Shown here: positions 41,288 through 49,947 of the stretch, piece by piece
How positions within the stretch are numbered: position 1 is the stretch's first letter
How the letters are laid out: every line of letters begins with the position of its first letter
Origin: Candidatus Daviesbacteria bacterium
GTDB lineage: Bacteria > Patescibacteria > Microgenomatia > Daviesbacterales > UBA10151
Length of the DNA stretch: 64,000 nt
Assembly (NCBI GenBank): GCA_028687915.1
Contig: JAQTZF010000001.1
Coordinates: 62,001 to 126,000, forward strand
Direction: 5' to 3'
The notes under the pieces: generated by a model
The model's input: the letters and a program-made list of their open reading frames with translations, nothing else
The model's database searches: none
What the model was told of the DNA's origin: nothing
Program-made: the position numbers and the translations under genes

Positions 41288-42211
41288 TTAGTCCAGAGTG
41301 TCCAGATATTGTTCTACATCCAAAGCAGCTTTGGCACCGGATCCAACAGCTGTTACGATTTGCCTATACCTTGGATCAGCTACATCTCCAGCTACAAATA
41401 CCCCTTTTACTGATGTTTCAGTTTCATTTGTTTTAACCACAAAACCATGTTTATCTAAATCTACCTGGTCTTTTAAAAAGCCGGTCGCTGGTTTATGCCC
41501 AATTGCTATAAAAATACCATCAGCCTCTATTTCCGAGGTTTTACCAGTCTGATTATCTTTTATTTTTAAGCCAGTAACCTTTTGTTCGCCCAGTATTTCT
41601 TCTACTCCTGCATTTAGAATAAATTTAATATTGTCTTTTGCTTTAGCTTGCTGTTGTAAAAGTTCTTGTGCCCGTAATTCATCACGTCGATGAATAACAG
41701 TGACTTCACTGGCAATTTTAGATAAATAAATAGATTCTTTTAGAGCAGTATCTCCTCCACCCACAATAACTACTTTTTTACCTTTAAAAAATGGTCCATC
41801 ACAAACAGCACAAGCTGATACACCCCTACCAATTAATTGTTTTTCTTGAGGCAATCCCAACCATAAGGGTGAGGAACCGGTAGCAATAATAACAGACAGG
41901 GCCTTTAACTTTTTTGTTTTTGTATTAATTAAAAAAGGAGACTTGGTAAAATCTACAGATTCTACTTCTTCATTAATAAATCTGGTGTTAAACCTCTCTG
42001 CCTGTTTCCAAAATAAGTGTGCCAAGTCTGGTGCATTAATGCCATCGGGAAATCCTGGATAATCATCAATGTCTGTTGCGAGTGTTGGTTGTCCACCAGG
42101 AGTATTACCTGCAATAATTAAGGGCTTTAGTTCACCACGAGCCGCATAAATGGCGGCAGAAAGACCTGCCGGTCCGGAACCGATAATAATAAGCTTTTCA
42201 ATCTCTTCCAT
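41288..42211 (-). CDS. trxB: Thioredoxin-disulfide reductase
   Basis: 307 residues. FAD motif 'KLIIIGSGPAGLSAAIYAAR', redox pair 'GVSACAVCDGPFFKGK' (Cys134, Cys137), NADPH motif 'VVIVGGGDTALKESIYLSK' with 'HRRDELRA', and the terminal FAD block 'VKGVFVAGDVADPRYRQIV'. It reduces thioredoxin-type proteins with NADPH. CxxC envelope proteins lie just beyond on the other strand, but no classical trxA is in the window. Confidence 0.95.
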   Translation of the reverse strand: MEEIEKLIIIGSGPAGLSAAIYAARGELKPLIIAGNTPGGQPTLATDIDDYPGFPDGINAPDLAHLFWKQAERFNTRFINEEVESVDFTKSPFLINTKTKKLKALSVIIATGSSPLWLGLPQEKQLIGRGVSACAVCDGPFFKGKKVVIVGGGDTALKESIYLSKIASEVTVIHRRDELRAQELLQQQAKAKDNIKFILNAGVEEILGEQKVTGLKIKDNQTGKTSEIEADGIFIAIGHKPATGFLKDQVDLDKHGFVVKTNETETSVKGVFVAGDVADPRYRQIVTAVGSGAKAALDVEQYLDTLD

Positions 42212-42218
42212 ATAAAAA

Positions 42219-42476
42219 TTACCTTGCTTTAGTGCCTGCTGGTGTTGAGGTTTTAGCTTTTGTTACTGTTGGACTAAGTTTTCCACTAGGTGTAGCTGTC
42301 GCTGAAGGACTGGCAACCTGAGTAGGAGTTGGTGTGTTAGTTATTGTCACCTCAGGAGTTGGTGTCACAGTAACCTGGTTAGTTGTATTTTGAAATCGGC
42401 CTCGCAACCATAATAAATAGCCTGCCATTAAAAGAATAATTAAAACAACGATCAGTATTGTTACATTACGATTCAT
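42219..42476 (-). CDS. Single-TM protein with Thr/Pro-rich tail
   Basis: 85 residues. TM helix 'VTILIVVLIILLMAGYLLWL' then a low-complexity tail rich in Thr, Pro and Ser ending in basic residues. GGAGGTGAG, a nearly full match to the 16S tail, lies 6 nt before the ATG, the strongest ribosome-binding site in the window. Such tails are seen in CPR surface or pilus-linked proteins. It is 7 bp upstream of trxB. Function unknown. Confidence 0.6.
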   Translation of the reverse strand: MNRNVTILIVVLIILLMAGYLLWLRGRFQNTTNQVTVTPTPEVTITNTPTPTQVASPSATATPSGKLSPTVTKAKTSTPAGTKAR

Positions 42477-42544
42477 GTGGACTCACCTCCATCTTGGCAG
42501 CAGATGCATTCATTCTAACCATTCATTATCAATAGAGCAATACC

Positions 42545-42573
42545 TTGTACCTCTTTACATGCCATGTTAATAT
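42545..42573 (+). promoter_or_regulatory. Promoter of the CxxC envelope genes
   Basis: TTGTAC (42545-42550), 17-bp spacer, TAATAT (42568-42573), then 8 nt to the ATG at 42582: a short or absent leader. Confidence 0.55.
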
Positions 42574-42581
42574 AGGTAGAC

Positions 42582-43016
42582 ATGAAAAGCTGGCAAATAA
42601 TTGTCGCAGTTATCGTAGTCATCCTGGTAGGTTACTTTTTTTTACTATCCAGATCCTCCAATCCATCCCTTAACCAGTCTTCAAATACGAATTCTGATTC
42701 TTTAATTTATTATTGGTCACTAACCTGTCCTCATTGTAAAAATGTGGCAGCCTTTTTAGACACCTGGCCAAATACCAGTAAGCTTAAACTGGACAAAAGA
42801 GAAGTCTCTGAAAACCGTACCAATCAAGCGTTATTCAATGAGGCAGGAGTAAAATGTAATATTCCGCGAGATCAAATGGGAGTGCCTTTACTTATTACCC
42901 CGGATAATAAATGTATTACAGGTGATCAACCTGTAATTGAATATTTTAAAAGCCTTTTTCCGGAAAGCTCAACTTCAGCTACGCCAACATCAACAAAGTC
43001 AGGGCAACCATTATGA
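42582..43016 (+). CDS. Membrane-anchored thioredoxin-like protein (CPHC)
   Basis: 144 residues. TM anchor 'IIVAVIVVILVGYFFLL', Ser/Asn linker, then a short thioredoxin fold with 'YYWSLTCPHCKNVAAFL' (Cys49, Cys52). A Cys in 'VKCNIPRDQMGVPLLITPD' precedes the cis-Pro, and another is in 'NKCITG'. The tail is Thr/Ser-rich. It probably exchanges thiols outside the membrane. The stop overlaps the next start (ATGA), which is another CxxC protein. Confidence 0.8.
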   Translation: MKSWQIIVAVIVVILVGYFFLLSRSSNPSLNQSSNTNSDSLIYYWSLTCPHCKNVAAFLDTWPNTSKLKLDKREVSENRTNQALFNEAGVKCNIPRDQMGVPLLITPDNKCITGDQPVIEYFKSLFPESSTSATPTSTKSGQPL

Positions 43017-43537
43017 AAAAGATAGTTACATCTGTTTCAACTTTTTCCTTTTTACTCCTAACTTATCTTTTTGTTGCCCTTCCTGCTAAAGCAGTCTGTC
43101 CTGTTTGCACTATAGCTGTTGGGGCAGGGCTTGGTTTATCCAGATATTTTGGTATCGATGATTCCCTTTCAGGAATCTGGGTGGGAGGGTTAATTTTATC
43201 AACAGCCCTTTGGACAGCAGATTGGTTACACAAAAGAGGTTTAAAGATAAAAATCAGAGTTATTAACATTATCTCTGTGATAGCTTTTTATGCTTTAACC
43301 ATCATCCCGCTTTATTATTCAGGAATAATTGGCCACCCCTATAACACAATTTATGGTATGGATAAGTTATTATTTGGAACAATTATTGGTTCCCTTGTTT
43401 TTATTTTAGGAATTAATTTAGATAAGTTAGCCAGAAAGAAATACGGCAGACAGTTTTTTGTCTATCAAAAAGTTGTTTTTCCTGTTGTTTCATTAATTAC
43501 TGTAACTTTAATTTTATATCTGGCAATTAATAAATAA
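43013..43537 (+). CDS. Polytopic membrane protein with CPVC motif
   Basis: 174 residues, signal-like first helix ending in 'ALPAKAVCPVCTIAVG' (Cys29, Cys32), then about four TM helices. The CxxC at the mouth of the membrane and coupling to the thioredoxin-like gene suggest it passes electrons or disulfides through the membrane, loosely like CcdA/DsbB/VKOR proteins, though I see no clear homology to those. Function is inferred from motif and context. Confidence 0.7.
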   Translation: MKKIVTSVSTFSFLLLTYLFVALPAKAVCPVCTIAVGAGLGLSRYFGIDDSLSGIWVGGLILSTALWTADWLHKRGLKIKIRVINIISVIAFYALTIIPLYYSGIIGHPYNTIYGMDKLLFGTIIGSLVFILGINLDKLARKKYGRQFFVYQKVVFPVVSLITVTLILYLAINK

Positions 43538-43539
43538 GT

Positions 43540-44079
43540 ATGAGTAAATCAGATGATGTTAAAAAATTACTCCAAAAGGTCGAAGGTGTAACTAAAGAAA
43601 AAAAGTTAGACCTTTCTTCAGATGAAGATTTATCGATTGCTATTATGAATCTAATCTCTATTGAGGAGCATTTATTCTTTACCTCTCAAAAAACAGGCAA
43701 ATCTTCTTATTTAGATCTTTTAAATGAGGTAAGATCCATGCGGAAAGACCTGCTTAAAGAAATTATTAAAGATTACGAAGGTGAAGTTTGGTGTATTTCT
43801 AAGCATTTACTGGCTTCATCAATGAGGTTAATGGAAGTAGGAACCAAAGAACTTGGCAAAGGTGATAAGAAGAAGGCTGAAAGTTTATTTACCAAAGCTT
43901 ATAACCTCTACTCTCTTTTTTGGGGCATTAATTTAAATATAGTTAAAACTGATTCAGTCAAAAGAAATGATACAGAAATTAATTTTTTAGATGAGAAAGC
44001 AAATACAAAAACATCTACTTCAATTTTTGATAAATTAGGGGAAGTTGTGAAGAAGGCAGTCGACTGCTGCCGTGAATAA
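43540..44079 (+). CDS. Hypothetical helical protein
   Basis: 179 residues, helical, no membrane part. 'NLISIEEHLFFTSQKTGKSS' and 'WCISKHLLASSMRLMEVGTK' are its most distinctive parts, followed by a tetratricopeptide-like helix pair (KKKAESLFTKAYNLYSLFWG). It starts 2 bp after the CPVC membrane protein and so may belong to its operon. The C-terminus ends Cys-Cys-Arg-Glu. Function unknown. Confidence 0.65.
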   Translation: MSKSDDVKKLLQKVEGVTKEKKLDLSSDEDLSIAIMNLISIEEHLFFTSQKTGKSSYLDLLNEVRSMRKDLLKEIIKDYEGEVWCISKHLLASSMRLMEVGTKELGKGDKKKAESLFTKAYNLYSLFWGINLNIVKTDSVKRNDTEINFLDEKANTKTSTSIFDKLGEVVKKAVDCCRE

Positions 44080-44124
44080 CTCCCTCTTTACTATCCTATA
44101 ATATAGGTATATAATCAATTGCTA

Positions 44125-44943
44125 ATGAACGATTATCTGTCTACAGGTAACTCTGCAAATACATTAGAAGCTCCTACAAATGGCGCTGACACTCTCGGCT
44201 TAACATCTACAAACACTAAAACTTCTTTGAAAACAAGAGTACAAGCATTTGAAGCTGCCCATTTTATAGGAGATAAAGACCGGGAAGAAACAGAATTCCA
44301 TCCTTTCTTACTGGAATGGGCTTCCAGACTACCAAAATCATCTTTGGGTTTTATTGACGTAGCGGCAGGCGCAGGTTTTGAAGCAAGACTACTCGCTAAT
44401 AATGGTTATCCATGTATTGCCCAAGACCCTTCGGAGGAGGTGGCTAGAATCAGCAAACATCAAGTAACTAGAGTAGGTAAGGCAGAAGAGCTTGAATTTA
44501 AAGATGCCTCTTTTTCAGGAGTGTTGATGAAAGATTCTTGGATGTTTCTTTCTCCTGAACAAAAACAGATATTTATGACTGAGGCTTTTCGGGTTTTAGT
44601 TCCTGGAGGTTCTGTATTGCTTCAGTCCCAAAGAGAAGATGCCCACAGAGCTTGGTACATGCCAAATAAATCTGACATTATTCAAAAATTATCAAGTTTT
44701 GATTTTTTAAAATATGGCGACAGCTGGTATGAAAAATGGCTGGAAGCAGTAGTTGACCTGCAAAAAGAAGGCGAAATTTATATTATAGAATATAGCTGTA
44801 TGCCAAATGATACTGAGAATTTAGCAAATCAAGCAGGTCTTTTAAGAAAAAATCTTACTGAATACGGCTGGAATCATCCTTTAGCGGTCAAAAACAGATG
44901 GGAAAGATCAGGCGGTTTTATTATTGAACTTCAGAAACCTTAA
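44125..44943 (+). CDS. Class I SAM-dependent methyltransferase
   Basis: 272 residues from ATG 44125. SAM-binding motif I 'LGFIDVAAGAGFEARLLA', motif II region 'AQDPSEEVARISKH', 'SFSGVLMKDSWMFLSPEQK' and 'EAFRVLVPGGSVLLQSQRED' are typical of the methyltransferase 11/25 group. A disordered Thr/Asn-rich start precedes the domain. The substrate is unknown. TATAAT lies at about 44096-44101. The 3' end overlaps the convergent cupin gene. Confidence 0.85.
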   Translation: MNDYLSTGNSANTLEAPTNGADTLGLTSTNTKTSLKTRVQAFEAAHFIGDKDREETEFHPFLLEWASRLPKSSLGFIDVAAGAGFEARLLANNGYPCIAQDPSEEVARISKHQVTRVGKAEELEFKDASFSGVLMKDSWMFLSPEQKQIFMTEAFRVLVPGGSVLLQSQREDAHRAWYMPNKSDIIQKLSSFDFLKYGDSWYEKWLEAVVDLQKEGEIYIIEYSCMPNDTENLANQAGLLRKNLTEYGWNHPLAVKNRWERSGGFIIELQKP

Positions 44944-45238
44944 GCATTGTTAGAAGCATTTTGAATCTTTTTACTGCTTTTAAAGCATGGGGGTGATTTG
45001 CAGGCATATGAATAATCTCCCCTGCTGAAACTTTATTAACTTTTCCTGAAATAGTAATCTCTGCTTCCCCATCAACAACTTGGACTAAAGCTTCAAAGGG
45101 TGTGCTGTGTTCACTTAAACCTTGCCCTTCATCAAAAGCAAACAAAGTTATAGTACCAGAGTCGGTTTTTAAAATTTCCTTACTAACCACAGCATCTTTT
45201 TGATATTCAATAGCTTCTACCAAATTCACTGAATTCAT
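44921..45238 (-). CDS. Cupin-domain protein
   Basis: 105 residues forming one cupin barrel: 'SEHSTPFEALVQVVDGEAEI' (motif 1 with His and Glu) and 'GEIIHMPANHPHALKAVKRF' (motif 2 with His). Such single cupins bind a metal and a small ligand. The substrate is unknown. It overlaps the upstream gene by 4 bp (ATGA), so the two are coupled. Confidence 0.85.
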   Translation of the reverse strand: MNSVNLVEAIEYQKDAVVSKEILKTDSGTITLFAFDEGQGLSEHSTPFEALVQVVDGEAEITISGKVNKVSAGEIIHMPANHPHALKAVKRFKMLLTMLKVSEVQ

Positions 45239-45519
45239 TCTTGTAACTTTTTTTCCTGAGGTTGATCTAGTTGAGGAACTCTTTTAATTGTTACTGTTTG
45301 CTCATCATGATTAATGATAATTGTTGCAATCAACCTGTCACCTGGCATTGGTACTGGCTCTTCAGGATGATAAGGCTGACGATAAATTTTTTCACCAGTT
45401 TCACTAGTATAGTATCCTGTTGCCATCATCCTTCTAAATTGATCAATCGCTCTTCTAGTATTAACCGGCCCTTTTTTTATTTCTGGTTCTCCTAAGATTT
45501 TTTCACCTTCACAGCTCAT
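45235..45519 (-). CDS. Hypothetical 94-residue protein
   Basis: 94 residues, soluble. 'NTRRAIDQFRRMMATGYYTS' then 'PGDRLIATIIINHDEQTVTI' suggests a small alpha/beta domain. The end is Gln/Lys-rich. Coupled to the cupin gene by a 4-bp overlap. No family is recognised. Confidence 0.6.
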   Translation of the reverse strand: MSCEGEKILGEPEIKKGPVNTRRAIDQFRRMMATGYYTSETGEKIYRQPYHPEEPVPMPGDRLIATIIINHDEQTVTIKRVPQLDQPQEKKLQE

Positions 45520-45561
45520 AAGTATTTATGTTTTATCACAATCAAAATAATTTAACAAATA

Positions 45562-45885
45562 TTAATCCTCTACTTTTTCTATTCTTTTAATATTCTTTAA
45601 ACCCATAAAAAGCATAAATATAAGCACAATTTTGGATAAATAATTACCATTTGGGTCTAACAACATTTTCATAAATGGTGAATGAACCTGAAAAATAAGA
45701 TGGAAAATTATACCAATTGGTAAAGTTAGCCATAACCAACTGGATCTGGGAACAGATAGATTAAACTTAGCAAAAAGCCTAGAGAGTAAAGGAGAAACCA
45801 AAAAAATACCCACATAAGCTGTTAAAGTATCAAAAATAGTAAATGGTCCAATTCTAAATTGCCTTAAATAACCGATAATATCCAT
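45562..45885 (-). CDS. Small membrane protein
   Basis: 107 residues with three hydrophobic segments ('TLTAYVGIFLVSPLLSRLFA', 'WLTLPIGIIFHLIFQVH', 'KIVLIFMLFMGLKNI'). No recognised family. It stands alone, divergent from the MTA phosphorylase-like gene. Confidence 0.6.
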   Translation of the reverse strand: MDIIGYLRQFRIGPFTIFDTLTAYVGIFLVSPLLSRLFAKFNLSVPRSSWLWLTLPIGIIFHLIFQVHSPFMKMLLDPNGNYLSKIVLIFMLFMGLKNIKRIEKVED

Positions 45886-45988
45886 TACTAATTAAAAACA
45901 AATATTAAATGTAAAAACTGATAAATCACTAATAGAAGTATACTACAATAATTGCTTAAATTTTTAGTTTTGGATATATTTGGATGAT

Positions 45989-46735
45989 ATGAATCAACAA
46001 GAAATTATTATAGGTATTATTGGAGGAAGTGGTTTGGATGATCCCAAAATTTTAGAAAAACCAATAACAAAAATAATAAATACTCCGTATGGAAAGCCAT
46101 CTGATAAATTAACCATTGGTAAAATATCCAATAAAAAAGTAGTAATTTTACCAAGACATAATAAAAAACATACCCTTAATCCAACCAATGTTCCCTATCA
46201 AGCCAATATTTGGGCTTTAAAGCAAGCTGGATGCACTCATATCCTGGCAACCACTGCCTGTGGTTCACTAAAAGAAGAATTTACTCCGGGAGAATTAGTT
46301 TTTCCGGATCAATTTATTGATTTTACAAAACTTCGCAACTTAACTTTTTTTCATAATAAAGTGATCCATACTGCCATGGCCCAACCCTTTGATGAAAAAT
46401 TAAGACAAAAACTTGCCCAAACAGCAAAACAACTTAAGATAAAATATCATGCCTCAGGCACTATTGTAACTATTGAAGGACCTCGATTTTCCACCATTGC
46501 TGAATCAAAAATGTTTCAGTTACTGGGAGCAGATCTTATTAATATGTCCACTGTTCCAGAGGTTATCCTGGCTGCTGAGCTGGCAATTCCCTACCAGTCT
46601 ATCGCGATGGTAACAGATTATGATTGCTGGAAAAAAGGAGAGGTACCGGTTTCTTTTGAAATGATTTTAGAGAGAATGAAAGAGAACTCAGAAAAAGTTA
46701 AAAAATTATTAACTGAGGTGGTTAAAGCTATTTAG
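45989..46735 (+). CDS. Purine nucleoside / methylthioadenosine phosphorylase (MtnP-like)
   Basis: 248 residues from ATG 45989. 'IIGIIGGSGLDDPKIL' (phosphate loop), 'VVILPRHNKKHTLNPTNVPY', 'YQANIWALKQAGCTHILATT' and 'TIEGPRFSTIAESKMFQLLG' followed by 'INMSTVPEV' define the MTAP/PNP-2 family. 'TDYDCWKKGEVPV' is the late active-site block with Asp. It splits MTA or a purine nucleoside with phosphate for salvage, which suits a scavenging lifestyle. Confidence 0.93.
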   Translation: MNQQEIIIGIIGGSGLDDPKILEKPITKIINTPYGKPSDKLTIGKISNKKVVILPRHNKKHTLNPTNVPYQANIWALKQAGCTHILATTACGSLKEEFTPGELVFPDQFIDFTKLRNLTFFHNKVIHTAMAQPFDEKLRQKLAQTAKQLKIKYHASGTIVTIEGPRFSTIAESKMFQLLGADLINMSTVPEVILAAELAIPYQSIAMVTDYDCWKKGEVPVSFEMILERMKENSEKVKKLLTEVVKAI

Positions 46736-46748
46736 TTATATAGATTTT

Positions 46749-46895
46749 CTAAAATCTTATCAACCCTAACCCGATAATTCCAATAAGAATAAGATAAAGT
46801 GCTATTAAATAATTAAGAATTTTTGGAAATATCAGGATTAATATCCCAAAGAGAATCGATGTCATGGGACTTAAGTTCGCTACAGAAAAAGTCAT
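46749..46895 (-). CDS. DUF3096-like 48-residue membrane protein
   Basis: ATG at 46895 behind GGGGGTGAGAAA, stop TAG at 46749-46751. Two helices: 'ILFGILILIFPKILNYLIAL' and 'LILIGIIGLGLI'. The pattern of a hydrophobic stretch, F-P-K-x-L-N-Y, and a second helix ending in Gly-Leu fits DUF3096. Too short for most gene callers. Role unknown. Confidence 0.7.
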   Translation of the reverse strand: MTFSVANLSPMTSILFGILILIFPKILNYLIALYLILIGIIGLGLIRF

Positions 46896-46950
46896 TTTCT
46901 CACCCCCTCTAGCTTCTGATATAATATATTAATAGCAGAAATGTGAAGGT

Positions 46951-47220
46951 ATGGTCAGTGATAACTGGTCCAAAAAAGTAACAGAAATAAGCAATGCTTT
47001 AGATTTAGAAAAGAATGTCTTTACCTGGAATAATCCAAAAAAAATTGCCCAAAGCCTTAAAAATTCTGCGGAAGCCAGCACCAGAAGAAAAGGCACACCC
47101 CTCCAATCTGCCATGAGTATGCTTAATTTCTATATAAATAGAGCTGGAAAAAACCTACCTGTAAACAGAAAAAATATTTTAGAACAAACTAAAGAAGAAC
47201 TTAGAAAATTATTCCAATAA
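46951..47220 (+). CDS. DUF3175-like protein
   Basis: 89 residues. 'KVTEISNALDLEKNVFTW', 'PKKIAQSLKNSAEASTRRKG' and 'SAMSMLNFYINRAGKNLP' are the repeating blocks of DUF3175, a small soluble family of unknown role found in diverse bacteria. TATAAT at about 46920-46925 is its likely -10. Confidence 0.85.
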   Translation: MVSDNWSKKVTEISNALDLEKNVFTWNNPKKIAQSLKNSAEASTRRKGTPLQSAMSMLNFYINRAGKNLPVNRKNILEQTKEELRKLFQ

Positions 47221-47227
47221 TCATAAT

Positions 47228-47500
47228 TTAAATACATAAAAAACTTCCACAAGGTAGGTCACCATCCAGATACCATTTGTTTTCAAATTTTACAATTTTA
47301 ATAGTTTGACCCGTCTTTACCTTACAAATACCAAAATCATCACCTTTTTGTAATAACTCTGTACACCCTCTAAAAGCATAGTAGTTTTCAAATGTTTCAT
47401 GAGCAACCCTTACTACTTTTACTTGATTGATAATAATCAGGGTGAGTAATAGACCTGCTATCACAATAATCAGGGTTACCCTTCTTGTGAAGAACTTCAT
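47228..47500 (-). CDS. Signal-anchored hypothetical protein
   Basis: 90 residues. N-terminal anchor 'VTLIIVIAGLLLTLIIINQV' then a small outer domain with four cysteines (RGCTELLQKGDDFGICKV and DLPCGSFLCI), plausibly two disulfides. No recognised family. Confidence 0.6.
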   Translation of the reverse strand: MKFFTRRVTLIIVIAGLLLTLIIINQVKVVRVAHETFENYYAFRGCTELLQKGDDFGICKVKTGQTIKIVKFENKWYLDGDLPCGSFLCI

Positions 47501-47541
47501 GTAGTAATTTTACATGATATTAATATAAATATTAAAGGCTT

Positions 47542-47557
47542 TGTAATAAATATTACA
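47542..47557. promoter_or_regulatory. 16-bp perfect palindrome upstream of the YGGT-type gene
   Basis: TGTAATAAATATTACA reads the same on both strands. It lies 44 bp before the ATG of the membrane protein at 47601, near the expected promoter. It could be an operator for a dimeric regulator. Confidence 0.35.
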
Positions 47558-47600
47558 GCTAATTATAAGAACTTGGTATATATTTAGCTTGAAATAAGTT

Positions 47601-48002
47601 ATGGAACAGGACGAGGCTAGAGTGGAAACAGAAGAAGTTAGAACAACAGAATATCCATCTCAAAAAGGTTATGTAACTCAAAAAATAATTTTCTCCCCTT
47701 ATGACATAGTCTGGTATTTATTAAGTATTCTTGAACTTTTACTAATTTTTAGGATATTACTAAAATTCGTGGGAGCTGATCCTATCAGTTTATTTACCAG
47801 CTCTGTTTATACTACTAGTGATTTCTTTGCCCTACCCTTCTCCGGCATAATTTCCTCGTCTATAGCAGGAAAATCTATCATGGAATGGTCTACTTTTGTT
47901 GCAATGGCTGTTTATTGGGTAGTGATTTGGTTAATTATCGAATTCTTTCAACTAGTCAAACCAATTGAGGCGCAAGATATGGAACAAACAGCATATAGTT
48001 AG
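47601..48002 (+). CDS. YGGT-like membrane protein
   Basis: 133 residues. A charged N-terminal 35 residues precede hydrophobic segments 'YDIVWYLLSILELLLIFRIL' and 'MEWSTFVAMAVYWVVIWLII'. The 'LLIFRILLKFVGADP' turn resembles the R-x-x-L motif of YGGT proteins, which affect membrane or osmotic homeostasis in some bacteria. It is followed 30 bp later by a GlsB-type gene, often a stress protein. Confidence 0.6.
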   Translation: MEQDEARVETEEVRTTEYPSQKGYVTQKIIFSPYDIVWYLLSILELLLIFRILLKFVGADPISLFTSSVYTTSDFFALPFSGIISSSIAGKSIMEWSTFVAMAVYWVVIWLIIEFFQLVKPIEAQDMEQTAYS

Positions 48003-48032
48003 AAAATTAATACAGGTAAGGGGGTGAGAAAA

Positions 48033-48293
48033 ATGGGATTAATATTATTTGTCGTATTGGGCGCAATAGCAGGATGGATCGCATCTATGGTTGCCGGAAC
48101 TAATCAGGAACAAGGAACATTATCCGATATTGTCTTAGGAATTGTGGGTGCACTGGTGGGAGGATTCATAATGAACTTCTTTGGTCAAACAGGGGTAACT
48201 GGATTTAACTTTTACAGCCTTTTTGTTGCAGTACTCGGTGCAGTAGTTTTGTTATATGTAGTGAGATTATTCCAACGACCTCACTTAGGATAA
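48033..48293 (+). CDS. GlsB/YeaQ/YmgE family membrane protein
   Basis: 86 residues from ATG 48033, chosen because GGGGGTGAG is 5 nt upstream. Three TM helices with the family's glycines: 'LGAIAGWIASMVAGTN', 'DIVLGIVGALVGGFIMNFFG', 'GFNFYSLFVAVLGAVVLLYV'. These transglycosylase-associated proteins are induced by stress in many bacteria; the molecular role is unknown. Confidence 0.9.
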   Translation: MGLILFVVLGAIAGWIASMVAGTNQEQGTLSDIVLGIVGALVGGFIMNFFGQTGVTGFNFYSLFVAVLGAVVLLYVVRLFQRPHLG

Positions 48294-48495
48294 AAATAGA
48301 AAGATAAAAAAGTCTACCGTATTCTCAAAAAGAGCGATAGAAATATGGAAGCGGCGTAAAACGCCTTATTCAGATTGAATACTTTAAACATATAAGTAGT
48401 AAGTTAGCTATTAAATTTCTTCATTAAAAATTACCCACTTGCCAAGCAGGTTATAATTACTCAGTATAGTTTTTATATAGTTTTTTTTAAAATAT
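48294..48495. other. Gap with a small hairpin and AT-rich promoter-like DNA
   Basis: 202 bp. A GGCGT-AAA-ACGCC hairpin (about 48353-48365) may end the upstream operon, though no clear T run follows. TTGCCA and several TATA-like boxes lie before the next gene. No small ORF was seen. Confidence 0.35.
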
Positions 48496-49947
48496 ATGGC
48501 AATCGAAATTACACAACCTATTATTGATAGTGCGTCAGATTCATTTTCTCTTATCGTGGAAAAAACATTTAACCTATTTGACCCTCAGTTTGGTTTCTTA
48601 CGTGCAAGCGGTGAAGGTGGTACCTTTGCCCGTCCGTTTGGCCGTGACACCATGATGAGCGCATTACACCTCACCAGGGCTCATGAATTAAACCCTGCTC
48701 TCCCTGTAGATCAAATTTTCCCTGCCGTAGCTTTTATCCTCCTTCACACTCCTGAAATAGATATTCCTGAAGCAGGTATCTACAGAGGAAAACCTCCACA
48801 CGAAATGGGTACCAAAGACCAGGGATTTCCAGAAAGATTTGGTTGTATTGATGAAGCAGGTTTTGGAATCTGTTGTGACAGTGCAGATGGAGCAGACAGA
48901 ACATTACTAACAATTTTTGATCTTGAAGAAAGATTTCCCCATCACTTACAAACAGCAATTAATCAGCTAGCAGTAAAATTTAATAAACCCAGCCACGAAG
49001 TTAATTATTATGTTGAAATGATAACTGAATGGGCAATAAAGAATACCCAGGAATTTGAAGGATCTGCTTTTATTGGAGCTATGTATGATCCTAAAAGAAA
49101 CAATATAGAACACAGAGGATTAAATAAACAATTCTGGCGTGATAGTGAATTTTCTGTTACCAAAGAAGATGGAAGTGATTTAACCCACCCTCTTTATACA
49201 GCAGAAGAACAAGCATTGCGTTGGTCTGCTCTTTTAAGAGCTGGTAAATTTTTGGGTGAGAAAAACCCAGATCTTGCTGCTAAAGCATTAAAAGCCGCAA
49301 AACTCACAAAAGAAAAGTTTAACCAAAGATTTCCTTATAAGTATGAAGATAGAACGGATGAGTCCACTATAACAGGTACATACATTGCCAGTGCAATTGA
49401 TGCAACAGGCTATCAAGTGCGTGACGTTACTTGTGATGAAATTACACTTCTCTCTCATGTTGTAGATGGTGAATATTTTATTACAGATCCAGAATTACGC
49501 AGGGATATTATCATGAGATCTTATCGAAGATTATTTGATGAATTAGGAGGCTTTAGAACAATCGATAGAAATAACCATCCACAAAATATCTATCATGGCC
49601 CTAACTCGATTTGGCCACATCGTCAGGCAGATATTGTCTATGCCATAGAAACAGAAGCACAAAGAATTAAAGACGAGAATCCATTTTGGTATAACGAATA
49701 TAAGAAGCTAACTGAACAAGTAGCTGTTGCAGCTTTAAGACCGCTTACTCACTATAACGATCCAATAGAATTGGTCATAATCACAGCTGGTGAATATGAT
49801 CTTTTTAGAACTTATTGTGAAGATTTTGATCGTCAACAAGAAAGTTCAAGGGTACAAGCTTTTAGTGGATTTTCTGCTTTATATTTGAATGAATACCTGA
49901 GCAATAAATACCAAATTGAAGAGTTAGATGCCTTAGTTTGTGTGTAA
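48496..49947 (+). CDS. Six-hairpin (alpha/alpha)6 glycosidase-like protein
   Basis: 483 residues. 'FARPFGRDTMMSALHL' is the signature loop of the amylo-alpha-1,6-glucosidase / GH15 / GH63 clan; 'SIWPHRQADIVYAIETEAQR' and 'TEEQALRWSALLRAGKFL'-like helices repeat along the barrel. No signal peptide, so it is cytoplasmic. It may debranch or hydrolyse a storage or imported glucan. The exact family is unclear by eye. Confidence 0.8.
   Translation: MAIEITQPIIDSASDSFSLIVEKTFNLFDPQFGFLRASGEGGTFARPFGRDTMMSALHLTRAHELNPALPVDQIFPAVAFILLHTPEIDIPEAGIYRGKPPHEMGTKDQGFPERFGCIDEAGFGICCDSADGADRTLLTIFDLEERFPHHLQTAINQLAVKFNKPSHEVNYYVEMITEWAIKNTQEFEGSAFIGAMYDPKRNNIEHRGLNKQFWRDSEFSVTKEDGSDLTHPLYTAEEQALRWSALLRAGKFLGEKNPDLAAKALKAAKLTKEKFNQRFPYKYEDRTDESTITGTYIASAIDATGYQVRDVTCDEITLLSHVVDGEYFITDPELRRDIIMRSYRRLFDELGGFRTIDRNNHPQNIYHGPNSIWPHRQADIVYAIETEAQRIKDENPFWYNEYKKLTEQVAVAALRPLTHYNDPIELVIITAGEYDLFRTYCEDFDRQQESSRVQAFSGFSALYLNEYLSNKYQIEELDALVCV

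Noticed and set aside
42219..42476. Antitoxin or secretion signal role for the Thr/Pro-rich protein
   Set aside because: Only a TM helix and low-complexity tail are visible; nothing supports a specific function.
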